DNA of 64,000 bases from an uncultured Bacilli bacterium (GCA_934725985.1 CAKVCX010000002.1:1-64000); one strand, 5' to 3'. Shown: positions 1 through 9,757, numbered from the stretch's first letter. Notes: generated by a model from the letters alone, not told the origin. Made by a program: numbers and translations.

Positions 1-47
1 TTTTTTATAAAATCTCATTTTAGTCTCGACATTATTCCGCAGTTTAC

Positions 48-76
48 TTGATATTTTCTCAAAAAAGTGCTATAAT
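48..76 (+). promoter_or_regulatory. Promoter of the type I R-M operon
   Basis: TTGATA (48-53) and TATAAT (71-76) are separated by exactly 17 nt, with a TG dinucleotide at 68-69 giving an extended -10. The predicted start of transcription is near 83. A strong ribosome site GGAGGA (103-108) precedes the ATG at 116. This is the best sigma-A-like promoter in the window and would drive the regulator and, through it, the hsd genes. Confidence 0.7.
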
Positions 77-115
77 TTTTAATATCATTTAATAATTTGC
101 ATGGAGGAATGAGAT

Positions 116-319
116 ATGAACATTGATTATCCTGCAACTATAATCAAATTGAGAGCAATCCTAAATCTTTCTCAGGCTGCATTGGCTGAGCTTTTAGGTG
201 TCTCTTTTACTTCGGTTAATAGATGGGAAAATGGCAAATACGAGCCAACTAGACTTGTTAAAGAAAAAATCAGATTGATATGCGAGCAGAACAACATTCA
301 AATGGAGGTAGTTAAATAA
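116..319 (+). CDS. Small XRE-family helix-turn-helix regulator
   Basis: This 67-residue protein is almost entirely one Cro/C1-type DNA-binding domain. Residues about 6-60 hold the helices, with LSQAALAELLGVS followed by a recognition helix around SFTSVNRWENG, the hallmark of XRE proteins. There is no effector domain. Its stop codon overlaps the start of hsdM by one base (TAATG), so the two are translationally coupled. The GGAGGA site at 103-108 fixes the start. By position it probably controls expression of the restriction-modification operon, like the C proteins of other R-M systems, but no operator site could be proven. Confidence 0.85.
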   Translation: MNIDYPATIIKLRAILNLSQAALAELLGVSFTSVNRWENGKYEPTRLVKEKIRLICEQNNIQMEVVK

Positions 320-2436
320 TGACAAGCAAAAGACAAATAGATGCACTCTGGGACGATAATCCAGTAGACGTTACTTCTGAGGCTAATTTCATCTGGAGCA
401 TTGCTAACAAATTAAGAGGAACTTACATGCCTGATAAATACGGGGATGTAATCATTCCCATGACCATTCTTAGAAGATTTGAATGTGCGTTGGCTCCTAC
501 AAAAGCGGCCGTCATCGAAGCGTATGAGAAGAATCCTGCAATTCCTGCATTGGCTTTGGAAAGGAAGGCTGGGTTCCAATTCTACAACACCAGCCACTAT
601 GACTTGAAAGAGCTTCAAAACGAATCGGATAAGCTGGCTGAGAACTTCAATAATTATATCGAAGGCTTTTCTTCTAATGTCCAAGACATCATGAAGCAAT
701 TGAAGCTTGCCGATCATATCAAAACGATGGATGAAGGCGGCTGCCTTTTGACCGTTGTAAAAGCTTTCTCAGAGCTCGATTTAAATCCAGCGACTTACGA
801 TTCCATCAAAATGGGATATATATTCGAAAACCTGATCGGCCGTTTCTATCAAAACGTGGATGCTGGACAATATTACACTGGCAGAGACATTATCAAGTGC
901 CTTGTTTCGATTTTAACAGCTGAGGGCAGCGATGATATTTTCGAAGACCATAAGGTTATCACTGTTTGCGACCAGGCCTGTGGAACTGGTGGTATGCTTT
1001 CAACAGCTTATTCATATTTAAAGCATGTAAACCCATCTGCTGATGTTCGTTTATTCGGCCAAGAGTATATGGGGCCATCTTATGCGATCGGGCTTGCCGA
1101 AATGCTAATCAAAGGCCAGGACGCTAAAAACTTCCGCCATGCCGATACATTCAAGGAAGATTGCTTTAAGGATACTAAGATGAGATTCGTCATCGAAAAT
1201 CCTCCATTCGGCACTCCTTGGTCTGGTAAGGACGCAAAAGAAGGCCAGGAAAAGGCTGTAAGAGATGAATTTGCAAAGAGAGCTACGGGGCACAGCCGTT
1301 GGGGAGCAGGGCTTCCTGGTGGCGGTGATTCGCAGCTTATCTTCATGCAATCTGCCATCGACAAAATGGATGATAAAATCGGTCGTGCCGCTATCATCGA
1401 AAACGGATCGCCGTTATTCACGGGTGGCACTGCTTCAGGCGAAAGTCAGATTAGAAGATGGATGCTTGAAAGCGATTTGATTGAAGCGATTATTGCGCTT
1501 CCAACTGATTTATTCTACAACACTGGAATTCAGACTTATGTGTGGATTCTTTCAAAAAACAAGAGGGATGTCAGAAAGGGCAAAATTCAACTTATTGATG
1601 CATCTGGCATTTATCATAAGCTTCGTAAAGGCTTAGGCTATAAGAAGAATGAATTAACACCTGAAGATAGAAAGAAAATAACTGAATTATATGTTAATTT
1701 TGAAAATAATGAGTTTGTTAAAATCTACGATAACAGAGAGTTCATCTATCGTGAGTATACTGTAATGCAGCCTTTGCAAAGAAGCTATGCAATCACAGAA
1801 GAGAGAATTGAGAGCATGATTCAAAAAGGCGTTTTAAACTCTATCTACGATGAAGGCAAGGTTTATGAACTTGAAAACAGCATCGAAACTGATGCAGAAA
1901 AGAAAGCTAAAGAATTGAAGACTCTTAAGAAGTTAAAGGAAAATAAACCTCTTTATGATTCTCTTTTAGAAACATTAAGAAGCAATCTTTCTGACAAGGT
2001 ATTTTACAGGCTTTCCGATTTCGAACCCGTCATCAAGAAGATATTAGCTGGATTTGATAAGAAGATTATTTCTAAAGTGATTGATGGGCTTTCCGTCATG
2101 GATAAAAAAGCAGAAATCCACAAAGACAAAAAAGGTATCGTTTACGATACAGAAACCAAAGACACAGAAATTGTAAAATGGGATGAGAAAATCGACGATT
2201 ATATGGCAAGAGAAGTTCTTCCACATATACCTGATGCAAAAGCCTTCTTTGAAGCTGACGACGAGAATGCAACATTTGAAGATGACATGCTTGCTAAAAA
2301 AGTGAAGATCGGAGCTGAGATCCCATTTACAAGATATTTCTATAAGTACCAAGAACCAACGCCAAGCGAAGACTTATTAGAAAAATTCAAAGAATTAGAA
2401 AACAAAGTTCGCGATAAAATTGATGGATTGTTTTAA
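319..2436 (+). CDS. hsdM: Type I restriction-modification methyltransferase subunit HsdM
   Basis: This is the DNA adenine-N6 methyltransferase subunit of a type I restriction-modification system and works as part of an HsdM2-HsdS complex. The N-terminal helical domain of the N6-methyltransferase family covers roughly residues 15-170. The SAM-binding motif I appears as DQACGTGGM starting at residue 218, and catalytic motif IV as NPPF at 294-297. At 705 residues it is longer than common HsdM proteins (about 500), with an extra charged C-terminal part after residue 480 that resembles the long HsdM class. It is coupled to the upstream regulator and followed after 12 nt by hsdS. Its base composition is somewhat more G+C-rich than the rest of the window. 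Confidence 0.93.
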   Translation: MTSKRQIDALWDDNPVDVTSEANFIWSIANKLRGTYMPDKYGDVIIPMTILRRFECALAPTKAAVIEAYEKNPAIPALALERKAGFQFYNTSHYDLKELQNESDKLAENFNNYIEGFSSNVQDIMKQLKLADHIKTMDEGGCLLTVVKAFSELDLNPATYDSIKMGYIFENLIGRFYQNVDAGQYYTGRDIIKCLVSILTAEGSDDIFEDHKVITVCDQACGTGGMLSTAYSYLKHVNPSADVRLFGQEYMGPSYAIGLAEMLIKGQDAKNFRHADTFKEDCFKDTKMRFVIENPPFGTPWSGKDAKEGQEKAVRDEFAKRATGHSRWGAGLPGGGDSQLIFMQSAIDKMDDKIGRAAIIENGSPLFTGGTASGESQIRRWMLESDLIEAIIALPTDLFYNTGIQTYVWILSKNKRDVRKGKIQLIDASGIYHKLRKGLGYKKNELTPEDRKKITELYVNFENNEFVKIYDNREFIYREYTVMQPLQRSYAITEERIESMIQKGVLNSIYDEGKVYELENSIETDAEKKAKELKTLKKLKENKPLYDSLLETLRSNLSDKVFYRLSDFEPVIKKILAGFDKKIISKVIDGLSVMDKKAEIHKDKKGIVYDTETKDTEIVKWDEKIDDYMAREVLPHIPDAKAFFEADDENATFEDDMLAKKVKIGAEIPFTRYFYKYQEPTPSEDLLEKFKELENKVRDKIDGLF

Positions 2437-2448
2437 GGCGGTGACACT

Positions 2449-3741
2449 ATGAGAGAAATGAAAGATAGCGGCAACAAATGGATAGGGATTATCCCGTGTG
2501 GTTGGTCTATAGATAGGTTCAAATATTGTACTGTTTTATATACTGGTAACAGCATTAAAGATGAGCGTAAGAACGATTATGAGGACGCATCTTTTGCTAA
2601 ACCATACATATCATCAAAAGACATTAATAGGCTTTTTTCTACTATTAATTATGAAAATGGTTTATATATAAAAAATAACGATTATTCTTTCAAAGTGGCA
2701 AGAAAAAATGATATTTTGATGTGCATTGAAGGTGGCAGTGCTGGTAAGAAAAAAGCAATGCTGAATCAAGATGTTTGTTTTGTAAATAAATTATGTTGTT
2801 TTCACTCTAACTATAAAGTAGAGCATAAATTTATATTTTATTATCTTTGTAATCCAGCGTATGAAGATGAATTTAATTACAATATAACTGGTATGATTGG
2901 AGGCGTTTCTGTTTCTAAATTAGGCGATTTAAACATTGTGTATCCTGAAATTGATGAGCAGAAAAGAATAGTCGTTTATCTTGATGAGCAATGCAAGAAA
3001 ATCGATGAGATAATGGTCGACATTCAAAACCAAATTGACACACTAGAAGATTATAAAAAATCAATTATTTTCGAAGCGGTCACAAAAGGATTAGATCCTA
3101 ATGCAGTAATGAAAGATAGCGGAATTACATTTGTGGGAAAAATACCTGCACATTGGGAATTGCACCCAGTTTATTACTATTTTAGCGAAGGCAAAATAAA
3201 AAATACTGGTTGCACCGAAAATAATTTGCTGTCACTGAGCTATGGAAATATTATCAGAAAGGATATTAATACAAGTGAGGGGCTACTTCCTGCAAGCTTT
3301 AGTACTTATAATATCGTAGAAAAAGATGACATTATTATTAGACCTACTGATTTGCAAAATGATAAGCGTAGCTTGCGAACTGGGTTGGTTAAAGAAAAAG
3401 GCATCATAACATCTGCATATATAGATTTAAAGCCTAAAACTAATGTCAATTCAAGATATTTTCATTATTTGCTACATAGCTACGATGTAAAAAAAGTCTT
3501 TTATAATATGGGAAATGGAGTTAGGCAAGGACTGAATTTTGGTGAATTTTCAAAATTATCTGTTTTTAATCCATCAATCAAAGAGCAAGAAGAAATTGCT
3601 GAATATCTTGATAGTAAATGTGCAAAGATTGATTCCATCATAGAAGACAAGAAAGCACAATTAGAAACTATTGAGAATTATAAGAAGTCCCTGATTTATG
3701 AATATGTGACGGGCAAGAAGGAGGTACCAGAAAATGAGTAA
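2449..3741 (+). CDS. hsdS: Type I restriction enzyme specificity subunit HsdS
   Basis: This subunit recognises the bipartite DNA target for both methylation and cleavage. The 430 residues show the classic duplicated layout. Target-recognition domain 1 covers about 1-165, opening with MKDSGNKWIG and IPCGW. The first coiled spacer starts at IDEQKRI (168). Target-recognition domain 2 follows from about 221, opening again with MKDSG and IPAHW, and the second spacer (KEQEEIAEYL) starts around 376. The start ATG at 2449 gives the usual MREMKDSG opening. The recognition domains are more AT-rich than the flanking hsdM and hsdR, as expected for exchangeable segments. The 3' end overlaps hsdR by 8 nt. 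Confidence 0.93.
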   Translation: MREMKDSGNKWIGIIPCGWSIDRFKYCTVLYTGNSIKDERKNDYEDASFAKPYISSKDINRLFSTINYENGLYIKNNDYSFKVARKNDILMCIEGGSAGKKKAMLNQDVCFVNKLCCFHSNYKVEHKFIFYYLCNPAYEDEFNYNITGMIGGVSVSKLGDLNIVYPEIDEQKRIVVYLDEQCKKIDEIMVDIQNQIDTLEDYKKSIIFEAVTKGLDPNAVMKDSGITFVGKIPAHWELHPVYYYFSEGKIKNTGCTENNLLSLSYGNIIRKDINTSEGLLPASFSTYNIVEKDDIIIRPTDLQNDKRSLRTGLVKEKGIITSAYIDLKPKTNVNSRYFHYLLHSYDVKKVFYNMGNGVRQGLNFGEFSKLSVFNPSIKEQEEIAEYLDSKCAKIDSIIEDKKAQLETIENYKKSLIYEYVTGKKEVPENE

Positions 3742-6700
3742 GGTATTAACTGAAAAACAATATCAAAGATACATCATTGATTATTTGGTAAGCAATAACG
3801 GATATATAGAAAGAAGCGATGCTGACTTTGACAGATATTATGCGATTGATAGAGAATTACTCTTTAAATTTTTGAGTGATACTCAACCTGATGAAATTGC
3901 AAAGTTAAAGAAGATTTATAAGGACAGATTTGAAGAAACTTTAATCAATGTAATCAACAATCAGATCACAAGCAGCAAGAACTCTTTGCTTGAAACATTG
4001 AAGCATGGCGTTGAGCTTTCCAATGTGAAGCTAAGCTTAATGTATACAAAGCCTGCTACGGAGTTCAACAAGGAATTGAACAAGAAGTATACGCAAAACA
4101 TCTTCTCGGTTGCGGAAGAAGTCTATGCAAAAGATGACGAGAGAGTTGATCTTGTTATCTTCTTGAATGGTTTTGCGATTATTTCGTTTGAGCTCAAATG
4201 CAATGCTTCTGGACAAAACTATGAGAATGCTATTATTCAATATAGAACTGATAGGGATCCAAAGGTCAGATTATTCTTGTTCAAGGCTGGTTGCATCGTG
4301 AATTTCGCAATGGACCTTGAAGAGGCATATATGACCACCAAGCTATCTGGAATGTCTACATATTTCTTGCCATTCAACAAAGGAAATGGTGAAGGAATAG
4401 AAACAGGAAAAGGTAATCCACTTAATCCAGATGGCTTTGGCGTTTCTTATATTTGGGAAGATATTCTTCAAAAGGACAGCCTCATTGAAATCCTTTCTAA
4501 ATTCGTGTTTGTTGAGCGAATCGAGAAGGAAGAGAACGGAAAGAAAAAGTTAAAGGAATCTATCATATTCCCTAGATATCATCAGCTTGATTGCATCAGA
4601 AGAACGCTTGCCGATGTCATGGAGAATAAGTCTGAGATGAACTATCTGATTCAACATAGTGCGGGATCAGGCAAGACTTACACCATAGCTTGGCTTGCTC
4701 ATAGACTTGCCACATTACATGATACTGATAATAAGATTATTTACGATAATATTGTGATTGTTACGGATAGAGTCGTCGTTGATAGGCAACTTCAAAAGGC
4801 GGTAGGCGCCATCGAGCATAAGGTTGGGCTTATTAAGGTTATGGACGACAAGTGCTCTTCGGCAGATTTGAAGGAAGCATTGGAAGGCAACACGAAGATT
4901 GTTGCGACAACCATCCAAAAATTCTTATACATCGCTGACATTGTTAAAGGATTAAAAGACAAGAAGTTCGCGGTTATCATCGATGAGGCACACTCTTCCA
5001 CGTCTGGAAAAGACATGGCAGCGGTTACCAAAGCGCTCGGCTCAGACGTTAACTACGAAGATGACGCTTTCAATATGGACGCTGAGGATCTTATTTCTGA
5101 TGAGATTTGCAAGCATGGCAAACAAAGCAATGTTTCTATGTTCGCATTCACGGCGACTCCGAAGCCTACGACTTTTGCAATATTCGGTAGATTAAACTCA
5201 TTCGGACAATATGAGGCTTTCCACCTATATTCGATGAAGCAAGCAATAGAAGAAGGATTTATTTTGAACGTCCTTCAAAGCTTCACGCCTTATGAGACCT
5301 TCTACAAAATCAATAAGGAAATCGAAGAGGATCCAAAGTTCCAAAGCAAGAAAGCAAAGAAGAAAATTGCTAGATTTGCAATGCTTCATGAAACAAATAT
5401 CGCTCAGAGAATAGAAATTATCATTGAACACTTCAGAGATGTAGTCTTAAAAGACCAGCCTTGGGGTAAGGCGATGGTGGTTACTGGCTCAAGAGCCGAA
5501 GCAGTGAAATATTACGAAGCTTTCCAAAAGTATGTAGCAGAAAAAGGATATACAGACGTTCATCCGCTTGTCGCTTTCTCTGGCAAGATCACCGAGAAAC
5601 AATTAGGCATTTCCGAAGATACCGAGAAGTATTTTACAGAGTCGTCTATCAATGGCTTCAGCGATGATTACACGCCTGACAAATTCGATAAAGGGAATTA
5701 TCAAGTTTTGCTTGTTGCAAACAAATATCAGACTGGATTTGACCAGCCAAAGTTATGCGCGATGTATGTCTTAAAAAAACTGACGGGAATCGCTGCAGTT
5801 CAAACTTTGTCAAGACTCAATAGAATATGCCCGCCTTATAACAAAAAGACATTCATCCTTGACTTTGTGAACAACATTGATGATATTCAGAATGCTTTCA
5901 AGCCTTACTATACATCAACCATCTTATGCAATACCGTTACTCCAGAATTGGTATACGAGATTGACCAGAAAGTTGACAGCTATAACTTGTTTACTGTAGA
6001 TTCGGCGTTTGAGGCAAACGAGATATTCTATTCAGATAAATACACCGATAAGGAAAAGGAAACGAAGATAACGTTCTATCTATCCAAGGCAAAGAAGCAC
6101 TTTGAGGAAATGGATGTAAACGATCAGAGGGAGCTTTATTTTACCCTTAGAAGGTTTGTCCGTTTTTACGAGTTTCTACTTCAGGTATCTTCTTTCAATG
6201 ACGTGGATTTGCATAAGAAGTACAACTTCATCGTTTGGCTATTGCCTTATTTGAAAATAGGCAAGCCTGGAGATGGATTCAACCTTAAGGGAATGATTCA
6301 GGCAACTAACTTTTATCAAAAGAAAGGCACTGAAATAAAGACTGGAAAGATTGATTCGGATCCATATGTCAACTTGCCAACGGCCGAAACGTTTAACCTT
6401 ACAAAAGATGAAGAGCAGAGGCTTTCCGACATTATCAAGGAAGTAAACAGCAAAACAGGGAAGTCGTTCGATAATGATGTGGCTTTCAAAGCTGCGCTGC
6501 AAATTAGGGACTTATTAAAGAAGAATCCTGACTTGATTGCTAGTGCAAAAACTAATGGATTGAATGACTTTGAATTCTCGTTCTATTCAGGAATCGATGA
6601 TGCATTGGTTGATGGGCTACAACAAAACCAAGAATTCTTCACTATGCTTTTGAACAACACTGAAATGAAAAAAGACGTTCTAGGTATATTCTTAAAGAGT

Positions 6701-6751
6701 ATTTATGAAGACTTAAAAAATGACAAGAAAGATGATCTATTCTTGCAATAG
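3734..6751 (+). CDS. hsdR: Type I restriction endonuclease subunit HsdR
   Basis: This is the motor and nuclease subunit, which translocates DNA and cuts it when the HsdS target is unmethylated. The N-terminal PD-(D/E)xK nuclease is visible as D139 followed by E153-x-K155 (FELKC). The superfamily 2 motor has Walker A GSGKT at 311-315, Walker B DEAH at 417-420 and motif III FTATP shortly after. The C-terminal helical part is the HsdM/HsdS docking region. At 1005 residues the length is normal for the family. A strong ribosome site AAGGAGG at 3718-3724 lies inside the end of hsdS and confirms the ATG at 3734. No break or frameshift is seen, so the system should be functional. Confidence 0.95.
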   Translation: MSKVLTEKQYQRYIIDYLVSNNGYIERSDADFDRYYAIDRELLFKFLSDTQPDEIAKLKKIYKDRFEETLINVINNQITSSKNSLLETLKHGVELSNVKLSLMYTKPATEFNKELNKKYTQNIFSVAEEVYAKDDERVDLVIFLNGFAIISFELKCNASGQNYENAIIQYRTDRDPKVRLFLFKAGCIVNFAMDLEEAYMTTKLSGMSTYFLPFNKGNGEGIETGKGNPLNPDGFGVSYIWEDILQKDSLIEILSKFVFVERIEKEENGKKKLKESIIFPRYHQLDCIRRTLADVMENKSEMNYLIQHSAGSGKTYTIAWLAHRLATLHDTDNKIIYDNIVIVTDRVVVDRQLQKAVGAIEHKVGLIKVMDDKCSSADLKEALEGNTKIVATTIQKFLYIADIVKGLKDKKFAVIIDEAHSSTSGKDMAAVTKALGSDVNYEDDAFNMDAEDLISDEICKHGKQSNVSMFAFTATPKPTTFAIFGRLNSFGQYEAFHLYSMKQAIEEGFILNVLQSFTPYETFYKINKEIEEDPKFQSKKAKKKIARFAMLHETNIAQRIEIIIEHFRDVVLKDQPWGKAMVVTGSRAEAVKYYEAFQKYVAEKGYTDVHPLVAFSGKITEKQLGISEDTEKYFTESSINGFSDDYTPDKFDKGNYQVLLVANKYQTGFDQPKLCAMYVLKKLTGIAAVQTLSRLNRICPPYNKKTFILDFVNNIDDIQNAFKPYYTSTILCNTVTPELVYEIDQKVDSYNLFTVDSAFEANEIFYSDKYTDKEKETKITFYLSKAKKHFEEMDVNDQRELYFTLRRFVRFYEFLLQVSSFNDVDLHKKYNFIVWLLPYLKIGKPGDGFNLKGMIQATNFYQKKGTEIKTGKIDSDPYVNLPTAETFNLTKDEEQRLSDIIKEVNSKTGKSFDNDVAFKAALQIRDLLKKNPDLIASAKTNGLNDFEFSFYSGIDDALVDGLQQNQEFFTMLLNNTEMKKDVLGIFLKSIYEDLKNDKKDDLFLQ

Positions 6752-6823
6752 TTCCAAATCCATTTGCAGTCAATGCGGACTTTTGGCAGATAATTTAGAA
6801 TCGTAATATATTCGATAAATTTT

Positions 6824-6855
6824 TTGACATACTAATAAGAAAAAAATGATATTAT
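6824..6855 (+). promoter_or_regulatory. Candidate promoter of the Hachiman operon
   Basis: TTGACA at 6824-6829 is a perfect -35 box. The -10 is less certain: GATATT (6848-6853) gives an 18-nt spacer, while the better hexamer TATTAT (6850-6855) gives 20 nt. A good ribosome site (GAGGTG) precedes the ATG at 6879. Its position in the 127-nt gap after hsdR shows that the two defence systems can be transcribed independently. Confidence 0.5.
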
Positions 6856-6878
6856 TTGAGAAATGAGGTGAAATAAAA

Positions 6879-7727
6879 ATGGGACTAATAAAAACTGATT
6901 TTTCTATTTATAATGAAACATCTAGAATTTTGCTTGATGGTTATACATTCACTCAATTAAAAGTTAATGCAGATTCTTTATATGAAATAATTTCAGAGAT
7001 GTTATTAGATAATGAAAACTTGTTTTTTTACTGCACCCAAAGAAGTTCGTGTAGAACGTTGAAAGATACAAGGCTATATGTGAAAGAATTAATGAAAAAA
7101 AACATTTTAAAAACAGAACTTAATACTATTTTAATAAATCTAAAATGGGATAAAGATTCAATTGACATTAACAGTACAAAATTCTGTGGAGACCTTGGTG
7201 AGTATTTAATGAGTATTATTATTGAAAAATTTGATATATCTAACACCTTGATTTCTAAGGTATCATTGAAAACATCGCCGTCTATGCCAGCTTTTGGCAA
7301 TGATAACGTGTTCTATGATTATCAAACAAATACTCTTTATTATGGTGAAGCGAAGTTTTACGATAATACTATTAATGCATTATCAAATGCGTTTGATAGC
7401 ATTACAAAACATTCAAAAAGTTTACAAGAATTATCGTTTATCAAGAATCAGTCGTCGTCATTTGTTGCAGAGAATGGGAAATTACTTAAAAAAATTGAAA
7501 AAAGATTGGAAACAATTGATGCTTCACAAATATCAATCACTAGTATTTCTTTCATTATATCAGATGATAATTATGAAGAAAATGATTACGTTGATGCGCT
7601 GAATAAGTTCGCAGGAACACATTATGATAAATTGAATTATATTAACAATTCAATAATTGTGTTTTTGCCTGTTATTTCAAAAACAAATTTTTTGAATTAC
7701 TTTGAAGGTAAGGTGAAGTCTTTATGA
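6879..7727 (+). CDS. hamA: Hachiman system nuclease subunit HamA (DUF1837)
   Basis: This 282-residue protein fits the DUF1837 family, the effector of Hachiman anti-phage systems (AbpA in E. coli). Two family signatures are visible: GDLGEYL beginning near residue 104, and GEAK at 156-159, preceded by a beta strand (NTLYYGEAKF). E157 and K159 match the E-x-K of the PD-(D/E)xK-like active site reported for HamA. The gene has its own promoter and a strong ribosome site, and its last 4 nt (ATGA) overlap the helicase gene, so the two are co-translated. The gene is very AT-rich compared with the hsd operon. The assignment rests on motifs plus the helicase partner, and no search was possible. Confidence 0.78.
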   Translation: MGLIKTDFSIYNETSRILLDGYTFTQLKVNADSLYEIISEMLLDNENLFFYCTQRSSCRTLKDTRLYVKELMKKNILKTELNTILINLKWDKDSIDINSTKFCGDLGEYLMSIIIEKFDISNTLISKVSLKTSPSMPAFGNDNVFYDYQTNTLYYGEAKFYDNTINALSNAFDSITKHSKSLQELSFIKNQSSSFVAENGKLLKKIEKRLETIDASQISITSISFIISDDNYEENDYVDALNKFAGTHYDKLNYINNSIIVFLPVISKTNFLNYFEGKVKSL

Positions 7728-9757
7728 TTGACAATGATAATGCAATTTATATATATGATTATTTGGATGTTAAAGGATCTGAAATGCGTGAAAAAGTATT
7801 GCTTGATTATTTAAACGATGCTTCAAGTACTTCAAATCTTGAATTCGTGGATCTTGGCTTTTATATCAAGAATAATAGCTGTGTTAAAAGAATTGAATCC
7901 ATTGCTCATCAGTCAGTTTTGGATAAGAATATCATTTTGTCTGATTCACAAATCGAAATACTTAGTATCTTGAACGATAAAAATTTATTTCTCAGTGCAC
8001 CGACTAGTTTCGGTAAAACTTTTATTGTTCTTGAGTTTATGATTCGACATCCTGAACTAAATAATATTGTATTTATTGTTCCAACTTTAGCATTGATGAA
8101 TGAATTATTAAAAAAAATATACGACAATTTTAGTGAAAATTACAACATATGTATTAATGGTGATGAAAAGCTTGAAGAAAAAAATATTTTTATATTTGTT
8201 CCTGAAAGAAGTGATAATGAATTTGTTAAATTGATTACAGCTATAGGTTTGGATTTATTAGTAATTGATGAAATCTATAAATTAAAACCAAAAAATAAAA
8301 AAGAACTTAACGATGATGATAGAATTATTTTGATGAACAAAGTTTATCTAAACCTTTTAAAATCTGCAGAAAAAATAGTATTGCTTGGTCCATTCATTAA
8401 AGATATTTCGTTTAATCAAACAAAACTTGATATAGTTAAATACTATACTAATTTATCACCAGTTTATAATTTTTTGCATAAATGTCCTCAAAAGAATTGG
8501 TTGGATTATATGGGTGAAGAAAAGGAACTGGTCTATTTTAATTCTCCAGAGTCAATATATACATCTTTGGATAAAATAATTGATAGATTTAATGAAAATA
8601 TTATTTTTATTGATAGATACAAAAAAGAAATAGAATATTTGGAAAAACTGTTTTTTAATGATTGGTATGGTATAAAACTACTTAAGAGAGGAATAGGAGT
8701 TCATCACGGAAAGACACCGATGTTTTTAAGAAAATTCTATGAAAATGAGTACAGAAGTGGATCATTAAAATGCCTTTTATGTACGAGTACTCTAATGGAG
8801 GGAGTTAATACTCCAACAATGAAACTGATTGTTGTTGATGATCCTGGTAGTACTTTCAGACTAAATAATTTAATCGGTAGGGTAGGAAGACTGAACGTAA
8901 ACAAACCAGCAGCTGGCAATATATATTTATTCAATAATAAAGCGTGTAAACTTATTGAAAATCGTAATGAGTGGGAATCATTAACCATACTTTCTGAAGA
9001 TGAAAAAATTTCATCAGCTGACGAGGTGCTTTTTTTGGATAAAAAATTTGATAATGGTGAAAAAAAAGAAGAATACAATTTAATTATAAGCAAGATCATT
9101 AATGCATCTGGAAAAAGATTAGATGAAATAAAAAAATATGATATAAGAGTTAAAACTGCTTATAAGTTTGTTGAGAAAGATTATTATGATAAATTCATCC
9201 ATACTGAAAACATCAAAGAATGCATACGTCTATCTTGTGAATTATTAGGAAAAATATCATTTAAATTTGATAAAAAACTTTTTAGCGGTATCATTTATCC
9301 TTTTAATACTTTACCATACTTAGTATTTATGGATATGATGATTCAAGGTAAAAATTATGGTGAAATAATCAATTATTTTGAAGAACAATATGGCATTCTT
9401 TCAATAAAAAATAAAAATCTATTAACAGATAAACTCCTTGAATTAAGAACTTACATAAAATTTAAATTATCAAAGATTATTAATTATTTTGAATTATATA
9501 ATGTGGATTATAACAAATATGATGTTTTACGTTTTTTTGCGAGTAAACTCAAAAGTTTTTGCGAGTTGGATGTTACAGCTAAAATATTAGAAGATTTAGG
9601 TGTTGAAGAATGCGATTTTTCACAATTGAAGCCATTAATTGGAAATATTGATGATATTTCAACTTCAATTGTAATAAAAACATTAAGAAAAAATAAAGAT
9701 AGAATAAATCAAATGTCAATTAGTCCCTTTACTAAAAGAAACATTCAAAAATTATAG
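7724..9757 (+). CDS. hamB: Hachiman system superfamily 2 helicase HamB
   Basis: This 677-residue protein is a superfamily 2 DNA helicase of the Ski2-like type. Motif I is APTSFGKT (residues 92-99), motif II is DEIY (182-185), the region LCTSTLMEGVNTP covers motif V, and motif VI is IGRVGRLN starting at 384. In Hachiman systems HamB holds HamA inactive on DNA and releases it when phage activity disturbs DNA integrity. The C-terminal 250 residues are helical and family-specific. The start overlaps hamA by 4 nt, with an AAGGTGA ribosome site. Motif II reads DEIY instead of the usual DEAH/DExH. An alternative reading is another two-gene helicase-nuclease defence system, but the DUF1837-like partner favours Hachiman. 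Confidence 0.8.
   Translation: MIDNDNAIYIYDYLDVKGSEMREKVLLDYLNDASSTSNLEFVDLGFYIKNNSCVKRIESIAHQSVLDKNIILSDSQIEILSILNDKNLFLSAPTSFGKTFIVLEFMIRHPELNNIVFIVPTLALMNELLKKIYDNFSENYNICINGDEKLEEKNIFIFVPERSDNEFVKLITAIGLDLLVIDEIYKLKPKNKKELNDDDRIILMNKVYLNLLKSAEKIVLLGPFIKDISFNQTKLDIVKYYTNLSPVYNFLHKCPQKNWLDYMGEEKELVYFNSPESIYTSLDKIIDRFNENIIFIDRYKKEIEYLEKLFFNDWYGIKLLKRGIGVHHGKTPMFLRKFYENEYRSGSLKCLLCTSTLMEGVNTPTMKLIVVDDPGSTFRLNNLIGRVGRLNVNKPAAGNIYLFNNKACKLIENRNEWESLTILSEDEKISSADEVLFLDKKFDNGEKKEEYNLIISKIINASGKRLDEIKKYDIRVKTAYKFVEKDYYDKFIHTENIKECIRLSCELLGKISFKFDKKLFSGIIYPFNTLPYLVFMDMMIQGKNYGEIINYFEEQYGILSIKNKNLLTDKLLELRTYIKFKLSKIINYFELYNVDYNKYDVLRFFASKLKSFCELDVTAKILEDLGVEECDFSQLKPLIGNIDDISTSIVIKTLRKNKDRINQMSISPFTKRNIQKL

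Noticed and set aside
1080..1430. Minus-strand open frame of 116 codons inside hsdM
   Set aside because: Shadow of the methyltransferase coding sequence; no homology-like motif and no start signals.
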